From G047528255 sp047528255 (GTDB taxonomy: Bacteria > Bacteroidota > Bacteroidia > Flavobacteriales > Blattabacteriaceae), in assembly GCA_047528255.1 (NCBI GenBank), contig CP180024.1, forward strand, positions 744,001-808,000: a stretch of 64,000 nt of DNA, written 5' to 3'. Below are positions 29,352-40,030 of this stretch, piece by piece. Made by a program: the position numbers and the translations under genes. Each line of letters starts with the position of its first letter. Position 1 is the stretch's first letter. The notes under the pieces are model-generated. The model searched no databases, was not told where the DNA came from, and saw nothing but the letters and a program-made list of their open reading frames with translations.

Positions 29352-31025
29352 ATGTATTCAAACAAAAAAATCATACAAAGCCTCGGAGAAATTCTCAAAG
29401 TCAAAGGTATACACCACATGGTTATCTCACCCGGTTCGAGAAACGCTCCTATGATCCTACAATTTACTCAGCAACAGGTATTTAAAACCTATAGTATTGT
29501 AGATGAACGCTGCGCTGCCTTTTTCGCTTTGGGAATGGCTCAATCATTGAAAAATCCCGTAGCGATTAATTGCACCTCCGGATCAGCCCTAACCAACTAT
29601 CATCCCGCCATCACGGAAGCTTTTTACCAAGACATTCCCCTGATCATAATAACGGCAGACCGCCCCAAGGAATTTATCGACTTGTTCGAAGGACAAACCA
29701 TTCGTCAAGAAAACTTTTTTCAAGCCCACACGGTGAAATCCGTGCAACTCACGGAAGATGAAATCGAAAAAGGTCTATGGCATAACGAACGTCTGATCAA
29801 CGAAGCCCTCAACGAAGCCCTACTGAAACAAAAACCCGTGCACATTAACGTCCCTCTCTCCGAACCTCTCTACGACACCATAAATCGATTACAAACGCAA
29901 CCAAAAATCATCGACATTCCGGGTACGACACCTTTGATCGATAAAAAAACTCTGGAAAACCATAAAAAAATATGGAACTGGTCCAAAAAAAAGATGATCC
30001 TTGTCGGACAAAACAACCCGAGCCAACGACTGAAAAAAGCCTTGGAAGACCTAACTCAAGACCCTTCAATAATCATACTGACGGAAACATTAGCAAATGT
30101 TCATCATAGAAATTTCATCCCTCATATAGATCGAATGATCTTCCCCATGAAAGAGCAAGAATGGAATAACTTCCAACCAGAAATTCTATTGACCGTTGGG
30201 AAAAACATCATCTCGAAAAAAATCAAAGATCTATTGAAAATCACCTCCTACCTACATCACTGGCACGTAGAACCCATCAGAGAACACAACCCAGATACTT
30301 ACCAACATCTGACATCTCACTGGATCACATCTCCGGAAGATCTTTTAGAAAAACTTCAAGGAAAAACGAACAAAAACTCCGACTACGGAAAAAAATGGAC
30401 GAAACTCAAAGATTATCGTCAAAAAAAACACGATCTTTTTTTAAAAGATGTAAAATTCTCGGACCTTAAAGTTTTCAATCAAATCCTTAAAAAAATCCCC
30501 CCGTACACAAATCTTCAGCTGGGCAACAGCACCATAATTCGATATCAACAACTTTTCGACCAAAAGTCTTCGGTAACATCCCATTGCAACCGTGGCACGG
30601 CTGGAATTGACGGATTAGTCTCTACCGCCATAGGAGCCGCCGTAACTAGCAACCGTCCTGTTACACTGATCATCGGAGACGTGAGTTTTTTTTATGACAG
30701 CAACGCCCTTTGGAACAAGTACACCCCTCACAACTTTCGGATCATCCTAATCAATAATGGTGGAGGAAATATTTTTCGATTCATCCCCGGGCCAAGCAGC
30801 TCACCGGCTTTAGAAGATTATTTCGAAACCAAACACTCACTCACCGCTCAACACCTCTGTCAAACATACCGTTGGGAATACTATCAAGCCGATGACACCG
30901 CCACGCTCTCCAAAAACTTAGAAAGTTTCTGGAACATTTCCAAATCTCCCCGGCTACTCGAAATAAACACACGAGACCAAAAAAATGAACATATATTAAA
31001 AAAATACTTCGAATTCATCAATTGA
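29352..31025 (+). CDS. menD: 2-succinyl-5-enolpyruvyl-6-hydroxy-3-cyclohexene-1-carboxylate synthase
   Basis: A 557-residue thiamine-diphosphate enzyme of menaquinone synthesis. The N-terminal VISPGSRNAPM and a glutamate-bearing block near residues 45-60 (IVDERCAAFFALG) are typical. The cofactor motif is GDVSFFYDSN through INNGGGNIF near the C-terminus. Length fits MenD. The start at 29352 lies six bases after fabG; an in-frame extension upstream overlaps fabG and is rejected. Menaquinone implies a respiratory chain of Bacteroidota type. Confidence 0.95.
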   Translation: MYSNKKIIQSLGEILKVKGIHHMVISPGSRNAPMILQFTQQQVFKTYSIVDERCAAFFALGMAQSLKNPVAINCTSGSALTNYHPAITEAFYQDIPLIIITADRPKEFIDLFEGQTIRQENFFQAHTVKSVQLTEDEIEKGLWHNERLINEALNEALLKQKPVHINVPLSEPLYDTINRLQTQPKIIDIPGTTPLIDKKTLENHKKIWNWSKKKMILVGQNNPSQRLKKALEDLTQDPSIIILTETLANVHHRNFIPHIDRMIFPMKEQEWNNFQPEILLTVGKNIISKKIKDLLKITSYLHHWHVEPIREHNPDTYQHLTSHWITSPEDLLEKLQGKTNKNSDYGKKWTKLKDYRQKKHDLFLKDVKFSDLKVFNQILKKIPPYTNLQLGNSTIIRYQQLFDQKSSVTSHCNRGTAGIDGLVSTAIGAAVTSNRPVTLIIGDVSFFYDSNALWNKYTPHNFRIILINNGGGNIFRFIPGPSSSPALEDYFETKHSLTAQHLCQTYRWEYYQADDTATLSKNLESFWNISKSPRLLEINTRDQKNEHILKKYFEFIN

Positions 31026-31054
31026 ATTGATAACTTCAATCAATCTCAGGAAGC

Positions 31055-31122
31055 GAGAACGTTTCGAGAACCTTGCATGGGAAAAGGAGGTTAAAATATT
31101 TTGTAAATCAATATATTGTTTC
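31055..31122 (+). mobile_element. IS5-like left tip plus 57-base left-end fragment
   Basis: An 11-base tip GAGAACGTTTC (31055-31065) followed at once by a second left end GAGAACCTTGCATGGG (31066-31122), which breaks just before the -7 box, where a right tip begins. Confidence 0.7.
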
Positions 31123-31381
31123 GAGACCATTGTGTTAATGGTGAATCACGTTTATTCAGGCTCCTAGACGCTTCGTTAGAGAAAATATAGATTTAGTCTT
31201 TCACATTGTATTCGAAACACCATTGATTATAAATTAATTAATTATATCTATTTTTATGAACATTTCATAATAATTCCAGAAGAACGATACAAATTAGCGT
31301 CATAGCCTCCATAAAATGCTGGGCATACACACCGAGCTGAATCCTTTGTAACGAGCCCTGCCTGATCCAAACCAAAGCTTT
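31123..31381 (-). mobile_element. IS5-like element, right-end fragment
   Basis: About 259 bases from GAGACCATTGTGTTAATGG, breaking at CCAAAGCTTT, the same internal site as at 9071. Confidence 0.78.
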
Positions 31382-32647
31382 GATAATATTATGTTAATAG
31401 TGGATTAACGTTTAATTAACCTCCTAGATGGACTTCGTTAGAGAAAATGTAGATTTAGTCTTTCACATTGTGTTCGAAACACTGTTGATTATAAAATAAT
31501 TAATTATATCTATTTTTATGGACAGCGCATAATAATTCCACTGGAACGATATAAATTATGCGCCATAACCTCTATAAGATGCTGGGCATGCACACGAGCT
31601 AATCCTTTCTAACGAACCTTTCTTTTATCCAAACCAACAATTTATACTGATAAAAATACGTTCTACTACCCTCAGGGGTTACTTATTAATTTGTTGAATA
31701 ATATAACTGTCCTACTTAAGGGATGGCCCCTATAGGCTTTCTTCTGCATACGATCTTTGATCCTCGAGTATGAAAGTAAGAGACGTTTACTGGAACTTGG
31801 TAACCTTTATCTACGTATACTTCTCTTGGTTTATGTTCTAGTTTGCTTATTAAGGGGCTTTACCCTCTACTATCATGCTAATTGGCTGCTACTCTATGTA
31901 CAGCTAGTATTATTCCACTTTTATCCACACCCTATGTACTTCTTGTATCTATAGTCGGATTTTATCTAATTTCTTGAGCCATTTTCCTTGAGTGTTTATT
32001 CCTGATTAAGTTTCTTTTTTTTCCTTGCTTTTCTTTCACTGATTTTCTTTTTTCACTCTTCCTTCTTATCCTCTCCTACGTAAATAGGAGTCCCTTTGGG
32101 TACAAGGGGAATCATTGTAATTCTAGAATCTACTATCACACCTGTTTTAACCATCGCCTTATTCCTTTCTAAATTTCTTATTGATCTTTTTCAGTAAGAG
32201 TCATATATCTTTTTAGTTACTATTTCATTGAGAAATCTGCATAGAGTCGTATGATCTGAGATCTGATCTTCCGATCGAATCCTACAAAAGTGCTTGAATA
32301 TCAATGATTGTTTCATAAATTATTCGGTTCCTACATCACTAAGTTCATATCAGTGACTCAAAAACATCATCGTAAATACGATATTCAACTGTAAGCAGGT
32401 TGCCTTTTATCCCTGCCTTTTTGATATATTTTTCTTATTTCTTTCTCCATACCTTTTCAGTGAATCAAGGTTTTAACCTTTTGAAAAACTCACTACTTCT
32501 GGTAGACATTCCATATATAGTTCACTAAAGCTTATTTGCGCGGAACTTCTGAGACTAGATCCAAATTTTTTATTTTCTACTCCAAAATGTCTAACATAAT
32601 ATTCTAATTTAAAAACAGTTAAACCCTTTTTCTCGTACAACAGTCTC
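31382..32647 (-). mobile_element. IS5-like element, full-length minus copy
   Basis: About 1266 bp from a decayed right tip GATAATATTATGTTAATAG to left tip ACAACAGTCTC, ending ten bases from the nrdA stop. The transposase is broken throughout. Confidence 0.8.
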
Positions 32648-32656
32648 CTGCCTTAT

Positions 32657-34378
32657 TCAGCTTTCACATAGGAGGCATTCCGCATATAGGTCACGCATTT
32701 TGGTTTCGGCGCGTAAAATACTTTCACTTCTGTAGTAATACAAACTTTTCAACCCCATTCGCCAAGCTTCAATGTGAACTTGATTGATAAATTTTGCGGG
32801 AGCATCTTGAGGAAAGGCTAAGTTTATGCTTTGTCCTTGGTCGATATATCGTTGACGTAGCCCTGCTTGTTTGACCAATTCGAGTTGGTTTATCTCTTTA
32901 AAACATTTGAATACTTCTTTTTCTTCGTCGGTAAGAAAATTTAGTGAGAGACAAGATCCTTTTTCTTCGGCAATTTGAGCCCATACTTCTGCTATATTCA
33001 TCCCTTTTCTTGTCAATAGGGTTTCTAGCTGGGGATTTTTTCGGATGTGCATTCCTTTTGCGTCATCATCGACGTAAATATTGGCTGCAATGGGTTCCAC
33101 GCCTTGAGAGAGTCCTCCGGCAAGTTTGGCCGAACTTCGATTGGGAGCAATGGCTATAAGCGTCAAATTTCGTTTTCCGGTTTCTTTTGTCCATTCACAT
33201 TCACCATAGTTTTTTGAGAGATAACGAGTGGCTTTTTGTGCTTCGGTCCGGATATTTTTGAAGACTTGTTTGTTGAGGGTATTTGATTGTATTGAAGCAA
33301 AGGGAATGTTTTTGGATTGGAGGAGTGAATGCCAACCGAGCGTTCCAAGTCCCAGCGCTCGACTTTTTTTAGCAAAACGTACGGCGTCTTCTATTCCACG
33401 GATTTCTCTTCCTTTGTTGATGAATTCTTGTATGACTGCATCGAGGAAGAGAATGGACAAGAAAACGGTGTCAGTGTCTTTCCATGCTTCATATCGGTAG
33501 AGGTTGAGTGAGGAAAGGCAACAGACAAGTGTGTGTGTTTCGTCTGTTGGGAGCATGATTTCCGAGCAGAGGTTGCTGTTCCAGATTTTCAAACCGTTTT
33601 TTTTCCAGTTTTCGGAGAGGTTTTTATTGGCATTATCGATGAAAAACAAGTAGGGTTCTCCTGTTTTTACACGTTTTTTGAGTGTTTCGAGCCAAATTTT
33701 TCTTTCGTTTCCGTCTTGTGAGAGGACGTTTTCCATGAAGGCATCGGAAATGACTGCTCCTTGATGAATATTATGACATTGTCTATTGATGTCGCCTTTG
33801 GGTTCTCTAACCTCGAGGAATTGTGAATATTCTTTGTGCTTAATATCAAGATAGATTGCTACGGCTCCACGACGTGTTCGACCTTGTTTGCTGGCGATGA
33901 TAGTGCTATCATAGGATTTGATGAAGGGAATGATCCCGTCGGAGGTGCCCAATGCTCCATTTTTTATCGGACTTCCTATGGGGCGAATGAGACTGAAGTC
34001 GTAGGCGGTTCCTCCTCCGTGTTTGCTGAGCATAGCCATTTCGAGATTTTTGCGATAGATTTCGTACATATTATCGCCTACTCGACTTGAGAAGCAACTA
34101 ATCGGAAGACCTTTTTCGGTTCCGAGATTGACCATTACCGGTGTGGAGGGGATCAACCAACCTTTCCAAAGAATGTTAAAGAATTTTTCTTCCAGTGTAG
34201 GTTCTTTAAGAATTTTTTCAGCGGTTCGCGCCAATCTTTTGTAAGCGTCAACGGGAGCTTCATTATTGAGTAAATAACCTCCTTTTATTGTGGTGAGGTA
34301 TAATTCGTTATTACCCCAGAGAGGGAATTCTTTTTCGACGCTCCAGCCGAGTTTTTCTGCGATAGGATGTGTTTTCAT
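32657..34378 (-). CDS. nrdA: Ribonucleoside-diphosphate reductase, large subunit
   Basis: A 573-residue class I catalytic subunit that makes deoxynucleotides. Active-site residues are in place: C95 (PISCFSS), N269, C271 and E273 (NLCSE), and a second cysteine at C286 or C287 (LVCCLSS). The C-terminal tail ends with C568 and C571, the pair that passes electrons from thioredoxin. The protein is shorter than E. coli NrdA (about 760) and has no N-terminal ATP-cone, so the overall activity site is probably missing. It lies 8 bases after nrdB in the same transcript. Confidence 0.93.
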   Translation of the reverse strand: MKTHPIAEKLGWSVEKEFPLWGNNELYLTTIKGGYLLNNEAPVDAYKRLARTAEKILKEPTLEEKFFNILWKGWLIPSTPVMVNLGTEKGLPISCFSSRVGDNMYEIYRKNLEMAMLSKHGGGTAYDFSLIRPIGSPIKNGALGTSDGIIPFIKSYDSTIIASKQGRTRRGAVAIYLDIKHKEYSQFLEVREPKGDINRQCHNIHQGAVISDAFMENVLSQDGNERKIWLETLKKRVKTGEPYLFFIDNANKNLSENWKKNGLKIWNSNLCSEIMLPTDETHTLVCCLSSLNLYRYEAWKDTDTVFLSILFLDAVIQEFINKGREIRGIEDAVRFAKKSRALGLGTLGWHSLLQSKNIPFASIQSNTLNKQVFKNIRTEAQKATRYLSKNYGECEWTKETGKRNLTLIAIAPNRSSAKLAGGLSQGVEPIAANIYVDDDAKGMHIRKNPQLETLLTRKGMNIAEVWAQIAEEKGSCLSLNFLTDEEKEVFKCFKEINQLELVKQAGLRQRYIDQGQSINLAFPQDAPAKFINQVHIEAWRMGLKSLYYYRSESILRAETKMRDLYAECLLCES

Positions 34379-34386
34379 TTTTTATA

Positions 34387-35355
34387 TTAAAAAAGATCGG
34401 TGTTCCAGTCTTTATTGGGCTTGCTGTAACCGGTCTCACGATTGTCAAAGAAATCGGTTTGCTGCTCTCCCGATACAGTGACATAAAACCAGCTCATCTG
34501 TTCTGATAGGTATGAGTCGGTTTGATGTTTTTCGCTCAGACCTAGTTCGATGAGTTTTCTGTTGGCTCTGTCTTTCATGAAATTTTTCAGTTGGTCTTTG
34601 CTGATCGTTGTCAGATCTCCCATTCGAAAGAGGTGGTCTATGAAGGTGAATTCGTTTTTCAGAGCCAGTTCAATACCTTCATAGATCGAGGTCTCGATGT
34701 TTGGGAGTAGCTCAGTGTTTTCTTCACAGAGTACTCTAAAGAGCTTGCATCCGGCTTCTGAGTGTAGGGATTCGTCTCTTATTGAAAATATCATTTGTTG
34801 ACCGATGCCTTTCAGTCGATTAGATTTTCTAAAAGAGAGCAAAACGGCAAAGGCAGAGAACAATTGGACACCTTCGGCCGCTGCTGAAAAGAGAGCTAAA
34901 CTTCTGGCGATATCTTCCAGGACATAAGTGTCGTTTTGATTGTGACGTACGTCCATCAATAAACTGAGCTTGTTCATCGTTGCCTTGTCTTTGAGGAAGG
35001 CTTCGAAATCATCCAGGCCTAGCGTGTCGTTTAGATAAGCGTAGGCCACTGCGTGTATGGTCTCGAATGCGCCAAAGGTTTGGCCCATCATTTTTATTTC
35101 AGGTACTGGAAACCATTGTGGAACCATCTCGGACCAATAATTCCCTACTTCGGTTTCGGTCTGTGCGAAACCTTTCAGAAGGTCGCCGATAACGTTTTTT
35201 TCTCGTTCCGAGAGATTTTCTTTCCAATCTTTTATATCAGACTGCATATTGATCTCCGTGTGCAACCAGTGGGCATTTTGTTGTTTGAACCAGTAGTCAT
35301 AAGCCCATGGATATTGAAAAGGTTTGAAGGCAAGACGTTCTTTGGTGATGCTCAT
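34387..35355 (-). CDS. nrdB: Ribonucleoside-diphosphate reductase, small subunit
   Basis: A 322-residue ferritin-like subunit holding the metal centre for NrdA. The first metal ligand aligns to E67 where class Ia enzymes have Asp. Other ligands are E98 and H101 in FETIH and the Glu and His of RDESLHSEAG. A tyrosine (Y105) sits four residues after H101, as in class Ia and Ib. This Glu-first pattern with a short NrdA resembles the dimanganese class Id enzyme of Flavobacterium johnsoniae; no nrdI is nearby. The metal type is inferred. First gene of the nrdB-nrdA operon. Confidence 0.92.
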   Translation of the reverse strand: MSITKERLAFKPFQYPWAYDYWFKQQNAHWLHTEINMQSDIKDWKENLSEREKNVIGDLLKGFAQTETEVGNYWSEMVPQWFPVPEIKMMGQTFGAFETIHAVAYAYLNDTLGLDDFEAFLKDKATMNKLSLLMDVRHNQNDTYVLEDIARSLALFSAAAEGVQLFSAFAVLLSFRKSNRLKGIGQQMIFSIRDESLHSEAGCKLFRVLCEENTELLPNIETSIYEGIELALKNEFTFIDHLFRMGDLTTISKDQLKNFMKDRANRKLIELGLSEKHQTDSYLSEQMSWFYVTVSGEQQTDFFDNRETGYSKPNKDWNTDLF

Positions 35356-35682
35356 AACGTAATATTTTATTTTTAATCATCATGGTACGGGGAACGGTAT
35401 CGGTAAAGGCTTTTGGCGCGCGAGTAGTTTTATAGTGAATATTATGTATGCTGAATATCTTGATGTTCCGGTTTAGCTTATTATTCCCAAATAATAAGAT
35501 ACAAGCGGGTTCTCCTTCAGACAGGTTTTCTGAGTCTCGGGTCTTGCCGTTCCTTTCCGACTTTATTGAGAAAGTGGAAGCACTGTGCAAAGGATTTTTG
35601 TGGGATATACAGCAATGGGGCCTGTTCAGACTTTTTACTTGATTCCATTTTTCTTTGAGGATTCAACTCTTAATATCTCAAA
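35356..35682. other. Spacer upstream of nrdB
   Basis: About 330 bases between the nrdB start and the IS tip at 35683. It must contain the nrdBA promoter, though no TAnnTTTG box was recognised. A minus-strand stretch reading LLYIPQKSFAQCFHFLNKVG around 35550-35620 looks protein-like, but is closed by stops and was not identified. Confidence 0.35.
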
Positions 35683-36957
35683 AAGACCATTTTTTTGATG
35701 GTGGATTACGTTTATTCATCCTCCTAGATGGGGATCCTTAGAGAATGATGTGAATTTAGTCTTTCACATTGAATTATAAAATTGTTCATTATAAATTAAT
35801 TAATTATATCTATTTTTATGTACAGTGCATAATAATTCCAGGGAAACGATACAAATTATGCGCCATAGCCTCCATAAAATGCTGGGCATGCACACACACG
35901 AGCTAATCCATTGTAACTAACCTTTTCTGATATAAATCAACGCTTTATAGTGCCATAAGTACCTTCTACTACCCATCGGGGGTTATTCACTAATTTGTTG
36001 AATAACATAGCTATCATACTTAAGGTCCGGTTTCTATAGGCCTTCTTCTGTATAATATTTTTGATGCCGCGACTATGAAAGTAAGACACGTTGGCAGTAA
36101 CTAGGTAACCTATTTCTGCATATACTTCTCTAGATTTATATCCTAGTTTGCTTATTAATGGCTTTAACCCTCTACCATCATACTCATTGGCAGCTACTCT
36201 ATGTACAGCTAGTATCATTCCATTTTTATCCCCCCCTATGTACATCGTATATCCGTAGTAGAGTTTACCTGATTTCTTGAGCCATTTTCCTTGAGTGTTT
36301 ACTCCTGATTGAGCTTCTTTTTTTACCCTTGATTTTCTTTAACTCATTTGCTTTTCTCCCTCTTCCTCCGATTCTCCACTACAGAAGTAGGAGGGCCCTT
36401 GGGCGCAAGGGGACTCACCGTAATACTAGCATCTACTATCAGTTCTGTTTTAACTATCATCTGATTCTTTTCTAATTCCTTATTGATCTTTTTCAATAAG
36501 CGCTCATATGCCTTTTTGACTACTATTTCATTGCGAAATCTGCATAGAATTGTATGATCTGGGATCTGATCTTCCACTCAAAAACCACAAAAAGGCATGC
36601 AACTCAAGAATTCTTTTACCAATTCTTCCGTTCCTACATAACTGAGATCATACCAGTGACTCAAAAGCATCATCTTAAATAACGATATTCCACTTTAAGC
36701 AGCTTGACCTTTTATGCCTTGGCCTTTTTGATATATTTTTCTTATTTCTTTTCCCATCCCTTCCCAGTGGATCAAAGTGTTTAACCTTTTAAAAAACTCA
36801 TTCCTTCTGGTAGAACGTTCCATATATAGTTCACTAAAGCTCATTTATTCGGTACTTCTGAGCATAGATCCGAATTTTTTTATTTTATACTCCAAATATA
36901 CGAAACAATATATTGATTTACAAATGTTTTAAACTCCTTCTCTTATACAACATTCTA
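35683..36957 (-). mobile_element. IS5-like element, full-length minus copy
   Basis: About 1275 bp from a decayed right tip AAGACCATTTTTTTGATGG to a left tip ACAACATTCTA. Open pieces at 35937-36245 and 36344-36577 cover parts of the transposase, with the YAEIGYLV block showing a damaged second Asp. Followed by about 40 bases of non-IS sequence. Confidence 0.83.
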
Positions 36958-36997
36958 CCAAAGAGACTTTATGGATATACGTGAGCAAATATAACAT

Positions 36998-37320
36998 GAG
37001 ACCATTGTCTTAACGGTGGATTACATTTATTCAGTCTCCTAGATCGGCTCATTGGAGAACGATGGAAATGTAGTCTTTCACATCGTGATTCGAAATACTA
37101 TTGGTTATAAATTAATTAATTATATTTATTTTTATAAACAGCGCATAATGATGCAAAGGGCACGATAAAAATTATGCCCATCCTTCCATAAGTGGTTGGG
37201 CATGCACACGAGCTAATTCTTTGTAAAGACCTTGCCTGATCCAGGCCAACGCTTTATACTGTTAAAAATACGTTCTACTACTCATCAGAGTTTACTCACT
37301 AATTTGTTGAATAATATAGC
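36998..37320 (-). mobile_element. IS5-like element, right-end fragment
   Basis: About 323 bases from GAGACCATTGTCTTAACGG, cut at GAATAATATAGC by the left tip of the plus copy that follows. Confidence 0.78.
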
Positions 37321-37987
37321 GAGAACGTTGCATGGGAGAAGGAGTTTAAAATATTTGTAAATCAATATATTATTTCGTATATATTGGAGTAATATATAAA
37401 AATTCGGATCTATGCTCAGAAGAACCGAACAAATAAATTTTAATGAACTGTATATGGAACGTTCTACCAGAAAGAGTAAGTTTTCAAAAAGTTAAAAATC
37501 TTGATCCACTTGGAAGTAGATGGAGAAAGAAATAAAAAAAAATATATCAAAAAGTACAAGGCATAAAAGGCCAACCTGCTTACCGTAGTATATTGTTATT
37601 TAAAATAATGCTTTTGAGTCACTGGTATGATCTCAGCGATGTAGGAACGGAAGAATTGGTGAAAGAAGACTTGAACTGCATGCGCTTTTTTGGTTTTCGA
37701 TTAGAAGATTAGATCCTATATCATACGACTCTATGCAATTTTCACAATGAAATAGTAGCCAAAAAAGCATATGAGCTCTTATTGAAAAATAATCAATAAA
37801 AAATTAAAAAAACATCAGGCAATAGTTAAAACAAGAGTGATAGTAGATGTCAGTATTACAATGAGGCCTTTGCTCGTAAGGGAGGTCCTAACTATGTCGT
37901 CTAGGATCGGAAGGAAGAGGGGTAAAAACAAATCAATCAAAGAAAAGAAAAAATAAAAAAGAGACTCAATCAGGAGTAGACACTCAA
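37321..37987 (+). mobile_element. IS5-like element, 5' half
   Basis: Left tip GAGAACGTTGCATGGG and the N-terminal half of a broken transposase. It ends at GTAGACACTCAA against the right tip of a minus copy. The rest of this plus copy probably resumes at 39252. Confidence 0.78.
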
Positions 37988-39240
37988 GATACTATTGTGT
38001 TAATGGTGAATTACGTTTCTTCAGTATCCTAGATGGGATAGTTAGAGAAAATGTAGATTTAGTCTTTCACATTGTATTTGAAATACTATTGATTATAAAT
38101 TAATTAATTATATCCATTTTATGGACAGCGCATAATAATTCCAGTGGAACGATACAAATTATGCTCCATAACCTCCATAAGATGCTGGGAATGCACACGA
38201 GCTAACCTTTTGTAACGAGCCTTGCCTTATACAAACCAGGCACTTTATACTACCAAAAGTACGTTCTACTACCCATCGGGGTTTACTCACTAATTTGTTG
38301 AATAATATAGCTATCCTACTTAAGGAATGGGTTCCTGTAGGCTTCTTCTGTATACGGTCTTTCATGCCTCGATTATGAAAGTAAGACACGTTGGGTGGCA
38401 CTTCGTAACCTTTGTCTGCCTATACTTCTCTTGATTTATATCCTATTTTGGTTATTAATCGAGTTAACCCTCTACTATCATGCTCATTTGCTGTTACTCT
38501 ATGTACAGCTAGTATCATTCCATTTTTATCCCTCCCCTATGAGCTTCTTGTATCCGTAGTAGAATTTACCTAATTTCTTCAGCAATTTTCCTTGAGTGTC
38601 TACTCCTGATTGAATCTCTTTTTTTAACCTTGCTTTTCTTTTACTGATTTGCTTTTTTCCTTCTTCTTTCCGATCCTTCACTACATAGATAGGAGCTCCC
38701 CTTGAAGCAAAGGGACTCACTGTAATACTGAAATCTACTATAACTCCTGTTTTAACTATCACCTGATGATTTTCTAATTACTTATTGATCTTTTTCAATA
38801 AGCAATCATATGTCTTTTTGGCTACTATTTCATTGCGAAATCTTCATAGAGGCCTATGAGATCTGGGATCTGATCTTCCAGTCGAAAACCAAAAAAGCGC
38901 ATGCAGCTTATGGAATCTTTTACCAATTTTTCGTTCCTACATCACTGATATCATACCAGTGACTCAAAAACATCATCTTAAATAACGATATTCCACTGTA
39001 ATCAGAGAGCTTTTATTCCCTAACCTTTTTGATATATTTTTTTTATTTCTTTCTCCATCTTTTCCCAGTTTATCAAGGTGTTTAACCTTTTGAAAAAATC
39101 ACTCTTTCTGGTAGAACATTCCATTTTGAATAGTCTTCTGAGAATAGATCCAAATTTTTTTATTTCCTACTCCAGAATATACGAAACAATATTATTGATT
39201 TACAAATCATTTTAAACTCCTTCTCTCATGCAATGTTCTC
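37988..39240 (-). mobile_element. IS5-like element, full-length minus copy nested in a plus copy
   Basis: About 1253 bp, from GATACTATTGTGTTAATGG to GCAATGTTCTC. Open pieces at 38159-38401 and 38526-38762 show transposase text including VVERTFGSIK. Confidence 0.82.
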
Positions 39241-39480
39241 ACAACGTTCTCGCTCGTTACAAAGGATTACCCGTGTGCATGCCCAGCATCTTATGAAGGC
39301 TATGGTTCCTAATTTGATCGTGCTCCTGGTATTATTATGATATACTCATAAAAATAGATATAATTATATTTATAATTAATATTATTTTCGAATAAAATAT
39401 GAAAGACTAAAAACCATCTTCTCCAACGAAGCTATCTAGGAGGCTGAATAAATGTAATCCACCATTAAGAAAATGCTCTC
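39241..39480 (+). mobile_element. IS5-like left tip (11 bases, inverted) and right-end fragment
   Basis: ACAACGTTCTC at 39241-39251 is an isolated 11-base left tip on the minus strand. GCTCGTTACAAAGG then opens a plus right-end fragment that runs to ...AAATGCTCTC at 39480. Confidence 0.7.
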
Positions 39481-39513
39481 GAATGGTGTATAACGGACAT
39501 ACGGACGTATGTA

Positions 39514-39687
39514 TTATGCAATAAAAAAAAGGCTAAAACATAAATCGGTTGGCTGCATGTGAGGAATAAAAACCGTAACGTCGTCGCAAAAACCTTGAGA
39601 TAATCTTACTTGAGCTCCGATATCGGGATCCCAGAAAAGGGGATAGCTTTTAACTGTATATTTATTTGATTCACTTATAGCACTTCA
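39514..39687 (-). other. Unrecognised open stretch downstream of tatA
   Basis: A 57-codon stretch free of stops, without a clear start, reading SYPLFWDPDIGAQVRLSQGF in the middle. The composition looks protein-like. It may be the remnant of a gene lost when the IS at 39480 inserted, or chance. Confidence 0.2.
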
Positions 39688-39700
39688 TCGAGAATAAACA

Positions 39701-39970
39701 TCAGCCTTTACGCTTTACGGGACCCGAGGAATCTTCATTGAGATCTTGCCTAATGTCTCGAACTTCTTCCTCTATTTTTTGGATCGGTTCTTCCATCTTT
39801 TTACCAGATTCCCAAATCTCTTGTTTAATTTCTTGCGTAGCGTTACGCAATTGGCGCAATCCTTCGCCTAGTCCGCGAGCTATTTCGGGTATTTTTTTCG
39901 GTCCGAAGAGCAAAACGGCCACAAGTACGATAAAAAAGCCTTCTTCAAAACTGAAGAACAATAATATCAT
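39701..39970 (-). CDS. tatA: Sec-independent translocase protein TatA/E
   Basis: An 89-residue Tat pore component. One N-terminal membrane helix (about residues 8-22) is followed by the hinge FGPKKIPEIARGLGEGLRQL, the amphipathic helix typical of TatA, and a charged, probably disordered tail. tatC is not in this window. It lies 60 bases after secDF on the same strand, so two export systems are neighbours. Confidence 0.9.
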   Translation of the reverse strand: MILLFFSFEEGFFIVLVAVLLFGPKKIPEIARGLGEGLRQLRNATQEIKQEIWESGKKMEEPIQKIEEEVRDIRQDLNEDSSGPVKRKG

Positions 39971-40030
39971 ATTTTTTTTAGATTCTATTTGTATAAAATT
40001 AAGATATTTAGGTAATTAATACTAATATTT

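Noticed and set aside
35297..35590. 97-codon minus frame upstream of nrdB as a gene
   Set aside because: It overlaps the nrdB start in another frame and matches nothing known to me.
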